Source: Gadus chalcogrammus
Taxonomy: Eukaryota; Chordata; Actinopteri; Gadiformes; Gadidae
Direction of reading: 5' to 3'
DNA: 64,000 bases
Assembly (NCBI RefSeq): GCF_026213295.1
Contig: NC_079414.1
Location: 15,410,607 to 15,474,606, forward strand
Below, piece after piece: positions 10,194-32,400 of this stretch; positions within the stretch are counted from its first letter, which is position 1; each line of letters opens with the position of its first letter. The notes beneath the pieces were generated by a model. It saw only the letters and a program-made list of their open reading frames with translations. It made no database searches and had not been told where the DNA came from. A program made the translations under genes and the position numbers.

Positions 10194-13100
10194 CAGTGTT
10201 TCCCCTATATACATGATGAATTTTATGTTTTTTGTTGTTGTTTTTTGCATGATGAATTTCATGAATTTCTTTTTTTTAACGAGAGAAGAGGAGAGCTTCA
10301 GCTTATCTCTTTAAAATACTGTCACGATCCTACTGTTGGGTAATGTTATTTTGGTGGGAAACTGGTTGTCGTGCTAACTGTGGGAGTGGCTCCCTTGATT
10401 GGCCTTGATTATGGTCACCTGAGGGATCCAAGATGGCGGACAAAAGCAAGATTGGTCTGGATGGACAGCAAGCCCCCAGGAACAGTGCCTACTTCCGCAT
10501 TCCACCAGTGCTCAGCGGCCAAGCCTGGTATTGCAGCTGTTTAAGCGGGCTGTGGACCGGTCCCTCGATTCAAGGGACCCAGAAGTAGATATCTCCGTTC
10601 ACTCCAATACAAGTAGGGAACAGGAATGTGTCTCCGCAAAAAATGTCTGGATAGTTTTTTCTTTTCAAAACGCCACCTCAAGCGTTTTATTAGCCGTTCT
10701 CTCTAATTATTTTTTGCTGGAGAAGGAGGGGTGTGCAGCTGTAAGGAGTCGTAGTGAAACAAATGTTGTTTCGACCTGGCATCCGAGAGGGCCTAGTTCA
10801 GTGCTCCGTTAACGTGCCCGATTTTTAGACTGGTTCATCTGCTGCTCAATAACTCTCACGGTCCTCTGCTTGCGATCATTGTGATTCACCATATATTGAT
10901 CCAATTATTCAAAAGATCCAAAGGCAAAGAACAGGTGCATTACGGTATCATTTTATATTATTGTTAATAGTCAAATTAAAATTTCAGCGTTGGTATTACA
11001 TTTTTCATTTGCTTGTTTAGCTACCTATGTATGACAGTTATCAATGTTGGTGTATTACAATTATTAATGTGTGTAGGCCACTCCAACGTCGTTGCTGGTT
11101 CAAATGTAACTATTTATTTGTACATACGATATTGATTGCATTTTTCGTAAATAGTTAGTTGGAAGGAATCTGTTTCTTAAGCAGTGTAACACTTGGAGCT
11201 TGCATGACTGAGCACAAGTTGGCACAAAGCACTCAAAAGTGCAAAAAGACATTGTTTAATTGTAGACTTGGAGCTTGCATAACGGAGCACAAGGCATAGT
11301 TTAATAGTGCATTTATTTTTTAACAGCACATCCGATCAGTGACCTCTGTAATCTTTGTACATTTAAATGTATGCCCATCACTGAGTTTAGCTTTATCTAT
11401 TATTACTTTTATTTTCTTCCCTTATTTTCTTAATGTTATGTGTATTTTGTTTTTAAGATAAAACAAGAGAAACCCAAACATATCTTATGGTCTCGTATTT
11501 ATGTAAAGGTTTCTTATATGTTTTTTGCATGTTTTGACTGTCTGAGTTTGTGATGTGAGTCTTTGTTCTATGTTCCCACTCTTGGCCTGCACCTTGACGT
11601 GGTGAGTGGGCTTTAAACTAAGACTTAGTTTTATTTTTTGTTTGTTATTGATTGTTTGTCACAGTCTATCTTATTGATGATACAAAGCCTTAACTAAACC
11701 CCTTCTCTTCTGTTTGCAGAAACTGGAAACTTCAGAGTATATTTTATCTTAAGTTAGAAAATCTTTGTTTCCTCATCAGATCCCAGTCCATCATGCTCCT
11801 CTACTTGTCTGCCGTGTCACCATCATGCATCACCTCTCAGCGCCCTGGCCAGCTGCATCTTATTCGTTACTCCAGCTCTTTCCAGCTCTTTCACATAAGG
11901 GACAAACACGCGCTCCACCCAAGTGTTTTTAATATTTTATTAATTATGCATGTAAGGTGTGCTTAAGTGGCCTGAAAGGTGCCCATCAATAAAAAGCTTT
12001 TTATTAATATAACATAATGGCTCCATCAAAAGCAAAGTACACCTGCCATTTAAAGTTATCATTTATACTATCCTAGACATCTTTAATCTTATTTACATAA
12101 GCCTACAGTAGGCCTGATTTCCTCTGAATGGTTAAATATGCGCTTCATATCCAGGTAAATTCACACACTTTTGAGTAAAGCATATAAACGGAGAGGAGAG
12201 CAGAGCTCCGCCTTATCTCTTTAAAAAACGAATGTTATTTTATTTTGCCCTAAGGAAGCTTCATATCAAGGTCAATTCACACACCTGTGAGTAAAGCATA
12301 TGAACGGAGAGGAGAGGAGAGCTCCGTCTTCTCTTTAGAGACAAATATTATTTTGTGCTATGGATGCTTCATATCCAGGTCAATTCACACACCTGTGAGT
12401 AAAGCATATGAACGGAGAGGAACTTCCGTAAAGTTGGAAATAATTTGACAGACAATCTATTGGCAGATTCAGAGTTTGCGGTTCAATAGATCATCAGTGA
12501 AACATCGTTGCGACACAATTGACACCTCTAGCTAAGCACCTTTAGTAATGTTGTAACCTATAGAATCAGCAACAACATGGTTTTCATCCAAACAAGCCGT
12601 CTTTAGGGAACGGTGAATTGCATTGGCTTCTGTGAGCTGTAGGCTTTCAGCCGCGAGCTTAGGGACCGTCTGCAAAGTGCACAACTGAGAGGAGCTCCAT
12701 TATTGACTCTAGAGCCTCAAAATGTTTTCCATATAGGCATGGTTATTGCAACCTTTAGTTTTGAAAAATATATTTCTACTTATATTTAAGGAATTTCTTT
12801 TTAACAAAAATGTCAATATTCATTTTTAACAGCAACAATTTCAGTAGCGTCGCCACTATTGACTCTAGAGCCCCAAAACTTGTTCAACAGAAGCATTGCC
12901 TCTTTATGGTCCTACTACGACCTTTGTGGTGGGGAGAGGGGAAGATGCTTTGATTGTTGTAGTATTTGCGTTATGTGATTTTACTGTATAGGGTGGTTGT
13001 TGATATAATATATCTTTTGTAAAATAAATGTAAATAGTTGTTTTAAAGATTATACTTGTATTATGTTTAATCTCTCCATATTTTTCCCTGCTCATTACTG

Positions 13101-13253
13101 TGCACAAATGTACTGTATGTACACCCTTTTGGTGCCGGAAGATGCATAGAAACCTCCCGGCAGGGAGCGCTTTGCGAGCACACAAAAAGATTTGCAAGCG
13201 AAAAAAATCCATTTAAACGCCGCTGCTGTAGCTCAATCCTAGGGGAAACACTG
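10194..13253. mobile_element. Large hAT-like insertion with CAGTGTTTCCCCTA termini
   Basis: The left end starts CAGTGTTTCCCCTA and the right end closes TAGGGGAAACACTG, a perfect 14-bp terminal inverted repeat of a type common in teleost hAT elements. The interval is missing from the collinear DNA in PPM1K intron 2, which supports insertion. The 8-bp flanks no longer match convincingly. No intact transposase frame was recognised; an open frame at 10531-10812 has no family I know. Contents include a 110-bp tandem repeat. Confidence 0.7.
12143..12425. repeat. Tandem repeat, about 110-bp unit, 2.5 copies
   Basis: Units begin CTTCATATCCAGGT at 12143, 12259 and 12367 and contain AATTCACACAC and ACGGAGAGGAGAG. 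A fragment of the same unit lies near 10272-10311, suggesting that later DNA split an older array. Confidence 0.8.
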
Positions 13254-13427
13254 TCTCTAGTGCAATTAACACAAGCCAGCTTTCTACTTTGACACAATTT
13301 CAGAATTGTGTGGTCCACCGACCACAAGTAAAATTTATATGATTCGAATTATAATCAAGAAAAGTGGCAGCAAATTTGTCCATTGATATGCCACCATACG
13401 TAGCAGTCTCGATTAGGTTAAACTATT

Positions 13428-21584
<8,157 letters not shown>

Positions 21585-21681
21585 TATTGCTTTCTAGATG
21601 TGTCCATCGGCTACCTCAAATGCAATAGCCCAGCTCAACTCAAAATAGACAAGCTCAATTAAATGCATCCCAGCCAGAATC

Positions 21682-21693
21682 GAAACTGAAACT
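21682..21693 (-). promoter_or_regulatory. ISRE upstream of HERC copy 2
   Basis: Same perfect AGTTTCAGTTTC on the minus strand, 98 bp upstream of the ATG. The surrounding promoter is essentially identical to copy 1, so the two would be expected to respond together. Confidence 0.75.
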
Positions 21694-22069
21694 GAATATT
21701 ATCTTTTTTCTGAATTGAAACTCTAAACCCTAACAAAGAATGACGACACACCCGCATGCTGCCCTTACAAAGCTCCATCAACGCAAATTAAAGAATGTAA
21801 CTTCAATTCAATTGTATAAAAATACAATTTGTGTTTGCGATATAATTTGTATGTTTGTGTTGCTTTCGATGAATGGCTCAACAATAATAAGAGAGGGAAA
21901 GGCTTATATCCCGTTAGGATGGACTGTTCCTGAAATTGGGATTATAGATAAACAAATAAATTAAACCATAACATACAGTGCTGCTTTGAGTTTCATGACT
22001 AGGCCTACTTGGAACGGGTCCCTGATGCTGCTTTTATTAAGGGGAATTGAAGAATTTAATCCCTTCAAG

Positions 22070-22497
22070 CAGGGGCGTTTCTAGGTTCCTGAAATACCTG
22101 GGGTTTAGGGCAAATTTCAATTTCAGAAGGCTTTAATTAAATTTACAAAATACGCAGTTTATTATAGCTTTAAATAGCTTCCTGGCTGCTATGCTGAAAA
22201 TCTAAAGTTCCATTCAAGTTATTTCAGAGTAAAATGAATACAAGTGAGACAGACCTTTCATCTATACATATATATATGACTGGAGATAGTATAGGTTATT
22301 TCACTTGAGGTGGTCTGGTTCTGTTTTAAAATCGTTTATTCTCTTGCCAGAAGGAATATCTAAGGACTAGGCTACTTTGAGAGGCCCCTGGAATCCCCAT
22401 GTTTGTTTCTAGTGTAAAGCAAAAAAATAAGATTCGGGGCTGATTAAATAATATCCGGGGCTTTAGCCCCAAATGAAACAGCCTAGTGATGTCACTG
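22070..22497. mobile_element. Non-autonomous hAT-type element, duplicated copy
   Basis: Same element with the same 8-bp flanks as at 8022-8447. Both spacers share it, so the insertion predates the segmental duplication. Confidence 0.85.
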
Positions 22498-23088
22498 CCT
22501 TCAAGGTCCTAGTAAACAGAAGTTGTTAATACAAAGCCCTGCATATAACAAATGAACAAGATTACTTCATCGGGAAGTAGAAGCGTCACTTCTCAATTTA
22601 CTTGAGTCAGAATTATTTTATTTCCCAGGTATATTTGTAAATACAGTGAAAAGTAAATGCGTTAATTGTGAAAAGCATGTGTTGTAAAATGTAATTTGTT
22701 AAGAATTATAGTTAATTCAACAGAAACTCTTTTGCTAAGACATTAGCCTTTGACCACCAGTGTACATAGTTGCATAGAAAGTCACTCAAAAAGTAAATCT
22801 TATTAATCTATTAACCTTGTAGTCAATACCTTTTTACATTCTGATAGTAATCAAAGCAGCAACATTATTCAATACATTTCCAACATATAATCACATGTCT
22901 ACTGTACAATTGAAAATGAATACTATCACTAGTCCGTTGTTAATGCAGGCCTTTGGTGATCATATTAATAAGTCGTTTACTTATTCATGATGATTTCTTC
23001 ATAACATTATTAATTCATGGTTCTTGGTTTACCAAGAACAATGCAGTAATTACCTGTGTAAATACAATAACATAAGCATCCAATCGGA

Positions 23089-24108
23089 CAGTGTTGTGCC
23101 TGAACGCGTTCATTGAACGATAGTTCATGAACTCGTTCATATTTTGGGCGAACATGAACCGAACGTACTGTATTACTGCCTGATGAACGTTAATGTGAAC
23201 TAGTTCATTCTGGGGTCTGTGAACAGCCCGCTCACGTGGCTTAACTTCGTTCAATAGGGTGGTTATTTGTTTATCAACACGGTGGATGCGGGCGCAGAAC
23301 GCCGTCTTGTTTGACCGGTTGCCATGGTTATATCCGTGTGGTTAATTTGCAGTTGCGGTGTTGTCAGCTTACTGTTACATTAAACTGTAATCAGAAAACA
23401 CGGTTATATGCTATAGACCCTATAGTATCTGTCGTATAAAGGCTGGGACGAATTTCAAATTATAAATATGTACACTTTATATTGAAAGTATAGACGTCAC
23501 GATTCCCATTCAAACTAATGGCAAGGTGATTATTCTTTAAAACGAGAGCTGTTCAATTGTTAAAAATGAATTAAACTGTAATCAGACAACACGGTTATAT
23601 GCTATAGACCCTAGAGTATCTGTGGTATAAAGTCTAAGACGAATTTCGAATTATAATTATGTACAATCCATAACGTTAGCTCTCTGGCTCATAGCTCAGC
23701 AGACTAGAATACCTCCTAGAATCATTGCTTGTTGGCCGGAAACGGAAAGGGGGGCTGTTTATGTTTGGTAGTTGTCTTTTCCCTCGGTTCTTCGTCCCAA
23801 CAGTAGGGCTAGAACCGAGCGAAAAGACTACAACCAAACGTGAAGACCCCCCCTTTCCATTTCTGCCCAACGAGCAAAAAGTCTTCCAACCGAAATCAAT
23901 GGGATTTACACGACAGAAACTGTATTTCGCTACGATACCTGATTCAACCACTCTATTTCATCCTAGACAAACCACAAGGAGGCTCTTCGGAACCGTGAAC
24001 TTAGTTAAAAATTATGAATTATGAGCGTTTAACTGAACTAGTTCATTTTAAAATTTGTGAACTGAACTTTGAACTAGTTCACGTAGAAAGTGAACTTTCC
24101 CAACACTG
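23089..24108. mobile_element. hAT-like element with CAGTGTTG termini, duplicated copy
   Basis: Unit B counterpart of 9038-10057 with the same ends, flanks and internal hairpin, differing by scattered substitutions. Confidence 0.75.
23727..23875. repeat. 65-bp-arm hairpin, duplicated copy
   Basis: Unit B version of the hairpin at 9676-9824. The inverted arms persist with a few independent changes. Confidence 0.88.
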
Positions 24109-24275
24109 CAATCAGCATGGCATTGCATAAAACTGCAAACTTAGACTGTTAGCTTTTTTTCTCTTCTGGAACGAAGCCATTAAGCTTTACGCATTGTAAA
24201 AACGTTGCCTTGAATACTGTCCATCTGTTAATGATCATTGTTGTTGGTTGTTAGCTTAGCACATACCAGCTCCCT

Positions 24276-27200
24276 CAGTGTTTCCCCTATATACATGATG
24301 AATTTTATGTTTTTTGTTGTTGTTTTTTGCATGATGAATTTCATGAATTTCTTTTTTTTAACGAGAGAAGAGGAGAGCTTCAGCTTATCTCTTTAAAATA
24401 CTGTCACGATCCTACTGTTGGGTAATGTTATTTTGGTGGGAAACTGGTTGTCGTGCTAACTGTGGGAGTGGCTCCCTTGATTGGCCTTGATTATGGTCAC
24501 CTGAGGGATCCAAGATGGCGGACAAAAGCAAGATTGGTCTGGATGGACAGCAAGCCCCCAGGAACAGTGCCTACTTCCGCATTCCACCAGTGCTCAGCGG
24601 CCAAGCCTGGTATTGCAGCTGTTTAAGTGGGCTGTGGACCGGTCCCTCGATTCAAGGGACCCAGAAGTAGATATCTCCGTTCACTCCAATACAAGTAGGG
24701 AACAGGAATGTGTCTCCGCAAAAAATGTCTGGATAGTTTTTTCTTTTCAAAACGCCACCTCAAGCGTTTTATTAGCCGTTCTCTCTAATTATTTTTTGCT
24801 GGAGAAGGAGGGGTGTGCAGCTGAAAGGAGTCGTAGTGAAACAAATGTTGTTTCGACCTGGCATCCGAGAGGGCCTAGTTCAGTGCTCCGTTAACGTGCC
24901 CGATTTTTAGACTGGTTCATCTGCTGCTCAATAACTCTCACGGTCCTCTGCTTGCGATCATTGTGATTCACCATATATTGATCCAATTATTCAAAAGATC
25001 CAAAGGCAAAGAACAGGTGCATTACGGTATAATTTTATATTATTGTTAATAGTCTAATTAAAATTTCAGCGTTGGTATTACATTTTTTATTTGCTTGTTT
25101 AAATACCTATGTATGACAGTTATCAATGTTGGTGTATTACAATTATTAATGTGTGTAGGCCACTCCAACGTCGTTGCTGGTTCAAATGTAACTATTTATT
25201 TGTACATAAGATATTGATTGCATTTTTCGTAAATAGTTAGTTGGAAGGAATCTGTTTCTTAAGCAGTGTAACACTTGGAGCTTGCATGACTGAGCACAAG
25301 TTGGCACAAAGCACTCAAAAGTGCAAAAAGACATTGTTTAATTGTAGACTTGGAGCTTGCATAACGGAGCACAAGGCATAGTTTAATAGTGCATTTATTT
25401 TTGAACAGCACATCCGATCAGTGACCTCTGTAATTTTTGTACATTTAAATGTATGCCCATCACTGAGTTTAGCTTTATCTATTATTACTTTTATTTTCTT
25501 CCCTTATTTTCTTAATGTTATGTGTATTTTGTTTTTAAGATAAAGCAAGAGAAACCCAAACATATCTTATGGTCTCGTATTTATGTAAAGGTTTCTTATA
25601 TGTTTTTTGCATGTTTTGACTGTCTGAGTTTGTGATGTGAGTCTTTGTTCTATGTTCCCACTCTTGGCCTGCACCTTGACGTGGTGAGTGGGCTTTAAAC
25701 TAAGACTTAGTTTTATTTTTTGTTTGTTATTGATTGTTTGTCACAGTCTATCTTATTGATGATACAAAGCCTTAACTAAACCCCTTCTCTTCTGTTTGCA
25801 GAAACTGGAAACTTCAGAGTATATTTTATCTTAAGTTAGAAAATCTTTGTTTCCTCATCAGATCCCAGTCCATCATGCTCCTCTACTTGTCTGCCGTGTC
25901 ACCATCATGCATCACCTCTCAGCGCCCTGGCCAGCTGCATCTTATTCGTTACTCCAGCTCTTTCCAGCTCTTTCACATAAGGGACAAACACGCGCTCCAC
26001 CCAAGTGTTTTTAATATTTTATTAATTATGCATGTAAGGTGTGCTTAAGTGGCCTGAAAGGTGCCCATCAATAAAAAGCTTTTTATTAATATAACATAAT
26101 GGCTCCATCAAAAGCAAAGTACACCTGCCATTTAAAGTTATCATTTATACTATCCTAGACATCTTTAATCTTATTTACATAGGCCTACAGTAGGCCTGAT
26201 TTCCTCTGAATGGTTAAATATGCGCTTCATATCCAGGTAAATTCACACACTTTTGAGTAAAGCATATAAACGGAGAGGAGAGCAGAGCTCCGTCTTATCT
26301 CTTTAAAAAACGAATGTTATTTTATTTTGCCCTAAGGAAGCTTCATATCAAGGTCAATTCACACACCTGAGTAAAGCATATAAACGGAGAGGAGAGGAGA
26401 GCTCCGTCTTCTCTTTAGAGACAAATATTATTTTGTGCTACGGATGCTTCATATCCAGGTCAATTCACACACCTGTGAGTAAAGCATATGAACGGAGAGG
26501 AACTTCCGTAAAGTTGGAAATAAATTGGCAGATTCAGAGTTTGCGGTTCAATAGATCAGTGAAACATCGTTGCGACACAATTGACACCTCTAGCTAAGCA
26601 CCTTTAGTAATGTTGTAACCTATAGAATCAGCAACAACATGGTTTTCATCCAAACAAGCCGTCTTTAGGGAACGGTGAATTGCATTGGCTTCTGTGAGCT
26701 GTAGGCTTTCAGCCGTGAGCTTAGGGACCGTCTGCAAAGTGCACAACTGAGAGGAGCGCCATTATTGACTCTAGAGCCCCAAAATGTTTTCCATATAGGC
26801 ATGGTTATTGCAACCTTTAGTTTTGAAAAATATATTTCTACTTATATCTAAGGAATTTCTTTTTAACAAAAATGTCAATATTCATTTTTAACAGCAACAA
26901 TTTCAGTAGCGTCGCCACTATTGACTCTAGAGCCCCAAAACTTGTTCAACAGAAGCATTGCCTCTTTATGGTCCTACTACGACCTTTGTGGTGGGGAGAG
27001 GGGAAGATGCTTTGGTTGTTGTAGTATTTGTGTTATGTGATTTTACTGTATAGGGTGGTTGTTGATATAATATATATTTTGTAAAATAAATGTAAATAGT
27101 TGTTTTAAAGATTATACTTGGATTATGTTTAATCTCTCCATATTTTTCCCTGCTCATTACTGTGCACAAATGTACTGTATGTACACCCTTTTGGTGCCGG

Positions 27201-27315
27201 AAGACGCATCGAAACCTCCCGGCAGGGAGCGCTTTGCGAGCACACAAAAAGATTTGCAAGCGAAAAAAATCCATTTAAACGCCGCTGCTGTAGCTCAATC
27301 CTAGGGGAAACACTG
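24276..27315. mobile_element. Large hAT-like insertion, duplicated copy
   Basis: Unit B counterpart of 10194-13253 with identical termini and nearly identical content. Confidence 0.7.
26225..26505. repeat. Tandem repeat, about 110-bp unit, duplicated copy
   Basis: Same units in the second spacer, starting at 26225, 26341 and 26447. Confidence 0.8.
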
Positions 27316-27489
27316 TCTCTAGTGCAATTAACACAAGCCAGCTTTCTACTTTGACACAATTTCAGAATTGTGTGGTCCACCGACCACAAGTAAAATTTAT
27401 ATGATTCGAATTATAATCAAGAAAAGTGGCAGCAAATTTGTCCAGTGATATGCCACCATACGTAGCAGTCTCGATTAGGTTAAACTATT

Positions 27490-29454
27490 TCATTGTAATC
27501 CAAAAGTATCACAATGCTTGACCGCATGAAGGAGTTTCTGACGAAGTGTTTGGATGTTCCTGTAGTTGGGGAGAATCAAAGTCCAGTAGCATGTCGCGGC
27601 CATTGGATAGTACAGCTCAGGCTCTGGGTAACACGACAACTTGATGATTATCTTGATTGTTGAACTGCGAACTTTGGGAATTCTGTCCGTTCCAGATAGG
27701 AATTCTTACAAAGAGGAAAAGGAAGTTTTACATGTCTATTGGTTGTTATTTATACGATTTTAATTGATATAATAATGGAGGCAACCAATCAAATAGCAAT
27801 AATATTGTATACAAGTATTGATGTGTTGTGTTGAGTTTATTTACTGAGGAAGTCCTTCTTCTGCTCCACGGAGAACTCTGCCAAGACAATCCAAAAGTTT
27901 TTGATGACTTCATCATTGGATGTGCAGCCTCCATATTTTGCATTCTGTAATAAAAGATACATTTTGAAGCATGAACATTTCTTACTCACATAAATATATA
28001 GATATATCTATATAAAAAGACGTATACTGTGGCGTCTGGTGTATTTGAAGGGTTAGGGATGGATGTCTGACCTGTCTCAGATCATCCCAGTTGAAGATCT
28101 CCTCTCCTTTGAGGAGCGTCATGAGTTGATCAGGGAGGAACATTCTCCATGCAGGTGAAGGGCAGCCTTTAGAGAAGCCTTTTTCAAACTTCCTGAACTG
28201 ATGCTTCACCGAGCGGCTGAACACCATGTCCACTTGGAGGTCCACATATTTCTGCCTGGGTTCGATACACATGTGTCTTTGAAGCATTGTAGTCTGCTCT
28301 AAAATCTCATAAATAAGAACAAACGCACCAGCAACACACATGCATAGATGCCATGCATACATACATAAACACACAGGCACACTTGCACATACTGTGGCAA
28401 CCCGGCCCAGGCCAATTAAGGATATTGGGAGCACCTGAGGAACAAGTGGAGAAGCAGGGCTTAAATAGCCTGCTTCTCCACTCATTCGGGGCTCTCCCAG
28501 CCTTGGAGCTCCTGCAAGGAGAGACCGGTCCTCGTGGGTGACGGGTTTCCACCCACGAAGAAGGGGGACCGCTGATTCCTCCCGAGGTTTAAGTTTTTGT
28601 GTTTGGAGAGACTTTTATGTTCTTAAATAAACATGCCTTTTTTTGGCTTTCACCAAGGAAATGGTGTCCTGTTTGGGAGGAGTTGGTGCGCTCAACGTGT
28701 CGGGTTGCCACATATGGTGGAGAATGCAGGCAACTCGACCGAGCTACGGGCCATTTTGGGTGGGAGCGCCCACCTCAAGCCACCCCCATACCGGAGCCGA
28801 CGCAGCCGGGGCCGACGCAGCCGGGGCCGACGCAGCCGGAGTCGACGCCGCCAGAGACGACGCCGCCAGAGACGACACGCCGCCCGAGACGACGCCGCCA
28901 GAGACGACGCAGCCCGAGACGAGGCTGCGGGAGACGAGGCTGCGGGAGACGAGGCCGCGGGAGACGAGGCCGCGGGAGACGAGGCCGCGGGAGACGAGAC
29001 TGCGGGAGACTAGGCCGCGAGACGAGCCACGCCGGCAGCAGAAGCAGCCATGCTGCGCGCCGGACCGCTGCCACCTCCGAAAGGCCACCCGAGGCTTCAG
29101 CAAAGGGTGGAGGAGTGTGGCAACCCGGCCCAGGCCAATTAAGGATATTGGGAGCACCTGAGGAACAAGTGGAGAAGCAGGGCTTAAATAGCCTGCTTCT
29201 CCACTCATTCGGGGCTCTCCCAGCCTTGGAGCTCCTGCAAGGAGAGACCGGTCCTCGTGGGTGACGGGTTTCCACCCACGAAGAAGGGGGACCGCTGATT
29301 CCTCCCGAGGTTTAAGTTTTTGTGTTTGGAGAGACTTTTATGTTCTTAAATAAACATGCCTTTTTTTGGCTTTCACCAAGGAAATGGTGTCCTGTTTGGG
29401 AGGAGTTGGTGCGCTCAACGTGTCGGGTTGCCACAATACGTGCATACATACATC

Positions 29455-29497
<43 letters not shown>

Positions 29498-32400
29498 GTT
29501 GACTTTGGTCACTAGAATGGACTGTCCATTGGGTAGAAGATCCAAACCTGCTGCATCCTACAGAAGTAAAATTGATGATTAAAGTGAGGATCGGTCTTCT
29601 TTTCTAGCAGAATTTTAAAAAGCATAAGCTCTTACCCCTCCGAAATCTAACTGTAGGTCCTCAACAGCCTCCTCTTCATAGTCCAACAGTTCCTTTAAGC
29701 TTCTGTTGGAACGATCGTGAAAGTAAAATCAACCCCCGTCAAATTGTAATGAAATACAGGGAATACGCCAATACAACTTGTTTAGAATAGTACAGCATTA
29801 TTACAGCAACCCCATCAAATTTTTATGAAATGGGGGTACATACAACCAGGCCTGAGTGTTCGTAGGCCCCCTGAGAGGGGATTTTACAATGAAGATGTGT
29901 AAATTATTTTCAGACATTTTGCCATTGTCGACAGGGGGGGGGGGTTCAAGTGGCCAATGGGCCCAGCCAGTGGACCAGCTAGTGGCCCCCTTTTTTATTG
30001 GCCCATGAAAGGCCTCTGATCTTTGTAAGCCCAAAACAAAAATCACATTGTCTCGGGCCTACGCCGATCGGGGGGCCTATCATGATCTGGGGCTTCAGCC
30101 CAGGTAAGCCTGTGCATTAAGGCGGCCATGTATACAACTGGTAATATAGTGTATAGTGGTTGTATAGCATTGCATCACTTAGCATAGCATGGCATATTAT
30201 AGTGTTGAATGGAAAAGCATAGTATAGGGTTTTACAATAGATCATATTATAGCACGGCATGTAATGTGTAATATAGAATAGAAGTACTGTGCAACAGTTG
30301 GCGACAGCTCCATGAGGTCGTCCAGGGTTGGCTTCAAGCCCAGGAGCTTCTTGAAGAGAGCCAAGGGGAAGGGGATGTTCATCAGGCACTTGTTATACAG
30401 AGCCATGCCACAGAGCGTGCCCAGTAGGAAGAACTCATCAGTCAGCTGGGCGACCTGGAGGGAGCATATTATAATTATTGTTTTGTCATTTGACAAAAAA
30501 GTAAATAATGACGGATGGGTGGATGATTGATGCCTGATGAGTGGATGGATGAGGGAGAGTTGATGGATGGAAGGATGGATGGATGAGTGAATGGAATAAT
30601 GGATGGATAGATGGAAGAATGGACAGATGAACAGAAACATGCTACATTTTCCCACCATTGAAAATATGTTGAAAAGCCATTGATCAATTCGATACAGATG
30701 TTCGAAAATCTCTCAAATGCACAATTGAACAGCGGATAGTCCCTACACAAAAATAATGTATACGTACATTCTTGCGGAACCAGGCCACTCCGTGCACGTT
30801 CACTTCTAGTATCTGTGGTTCTGCCTTCTGAAGTTCTTTAGCAAGGAGGTGAAAGAACTCCATTGACACACCTCCATCATCAACACCATCTTCCCCATTA
30901 AACTTCACCTGTAAATATAAGAGGTTTTGCAGGGAAAAGACCTTGAGAAATGTATTACAATTTAAATATTTTGAATTCACCTGATCCCTGGATTCAGAAC
31001 ACTAGAGAATCGTGACTAGTGCGGTAATGTCACACTGATGATGAAGTCCAATGAATTAATCCACAATAAAAAAAAGACCAATACTAAACCAATCATCCAA
31101 TGTAATTGGAAAAATGAACTAACGAGAAAAGTGAACTCTACAAACACATTTAGCTAGATTTATCCCAATGATGGTTAGATTGATCAGAATTGCACCAACT
31201 TTATTACCATGGACGTTAACTGGGGAAATGCGTTGCTGACCAACCTGAAGCTTTGATTTTGGGTCATGGGATGACGTCCGCAGAAGTTGAAAAGTGTCCT
31301 GCTGCACTGTGCCCCGGTTGACATTGAATTGAAAGACTCCTGCCTGCAAATACTGATATACAGAGTGGAGGTGAAGTCAAGAGCAGGTCAAGTCAAATCC
31401 ATTCACACTATAGTATAGTCAAGTATGGTAAAGTATGACGTCGTATAGCATATGGAATATCACAGCATAGTATAGCACTATCACTGTATGTCATGGCATT
31501 GTATGGTATGGTATTGCATAGTATAGCATAGCATAATGTAGCATATAGCTTTATTAAATTTCAGGACGTTTACATGCACCGCTTAATCCGATTATAGCCA
31601 TAGTGTGGCTTCCTAGGAGTGCAGAAATGAACAGTTTGGGGTAGCTTGTGAACAAATAATGCTATTGACTCCATGGACTTGATTTATAGACACTATCCTT
31701 TTCAATTAATATAATCTCACCTTGAAACCATCCAGACGAAGGATCCACAGATTCATCTTGCATTCTATGGGTAGAATGCAAGGGTACTTCACCAGACGGC
31801 CTAGGCTACTCTATATAAAGAATAACAATGTAGAGGTATTATCTCTGATGCATACATGACAACATTTTAGCAATTCTATCGAATATTAGTTAATGTCTTA
31901 ACAACATACGTAAAGATGTTGTATGGTTTTAAGTGACCATCGCTTTTCTTCCTCCGACCCCAGACCGGTATGGAATCTTTGAATTATTACCCTATAAATC
32001 AAGAAAAACTAAGGAGTAGAGAAATAATGTTGTTAGATTCAACCGATGTTAGCATATTGAATTATATCATTCTCAAAAGTATAAATAATGTATTAGTGGC
32101 ACACTCAATGTTACATACCATTTAATAAACAGAAATAATAGTACAAGTAAATAGTATGTTAAACATATATTGAACAACAATTCATAATTAAGAATTGTTA
32201 ACAAAGTCATTTGATTGAACAGGCAGTGCATGAGTGCTGGAACAGAATATAACAGCACTGGGACTTTTAACTATTCGAGTATATCTCCGCTATACAGGTG
32301 TTTCGAATAACCGTGAATTGCATTTAAGATCGTAAGGCCCCCAAAGTGACTGTTGATGGAAAAAGGCTTCTGGCAGCGCTGGAAGTTATATGGCGGCTGC

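Noticed and set aside
10531..10812. 93-residue frame repeated at 24613-24894
   Set aside because: Lies within a hAT-like insertion; both copies are conserved only because of the recent duplication, and no domain or start context supports a gene.
28599..29264. 221-residue open frame and several long overlapping frames on both strands
   Set aside because: They arise from a GC-rich 15-bp repeat and cross an LTR boundary; no family motif is present.
31160..31244. Apparent loss of a GT donor (GT to AT) in HERC copy 3 exon 17
   Set aside because: It concerns a downstream position that is not the real donor; the likely donor is beside 31245 and is intact, giving KLQ joined to VKFNGEDG as in other HECT domains.
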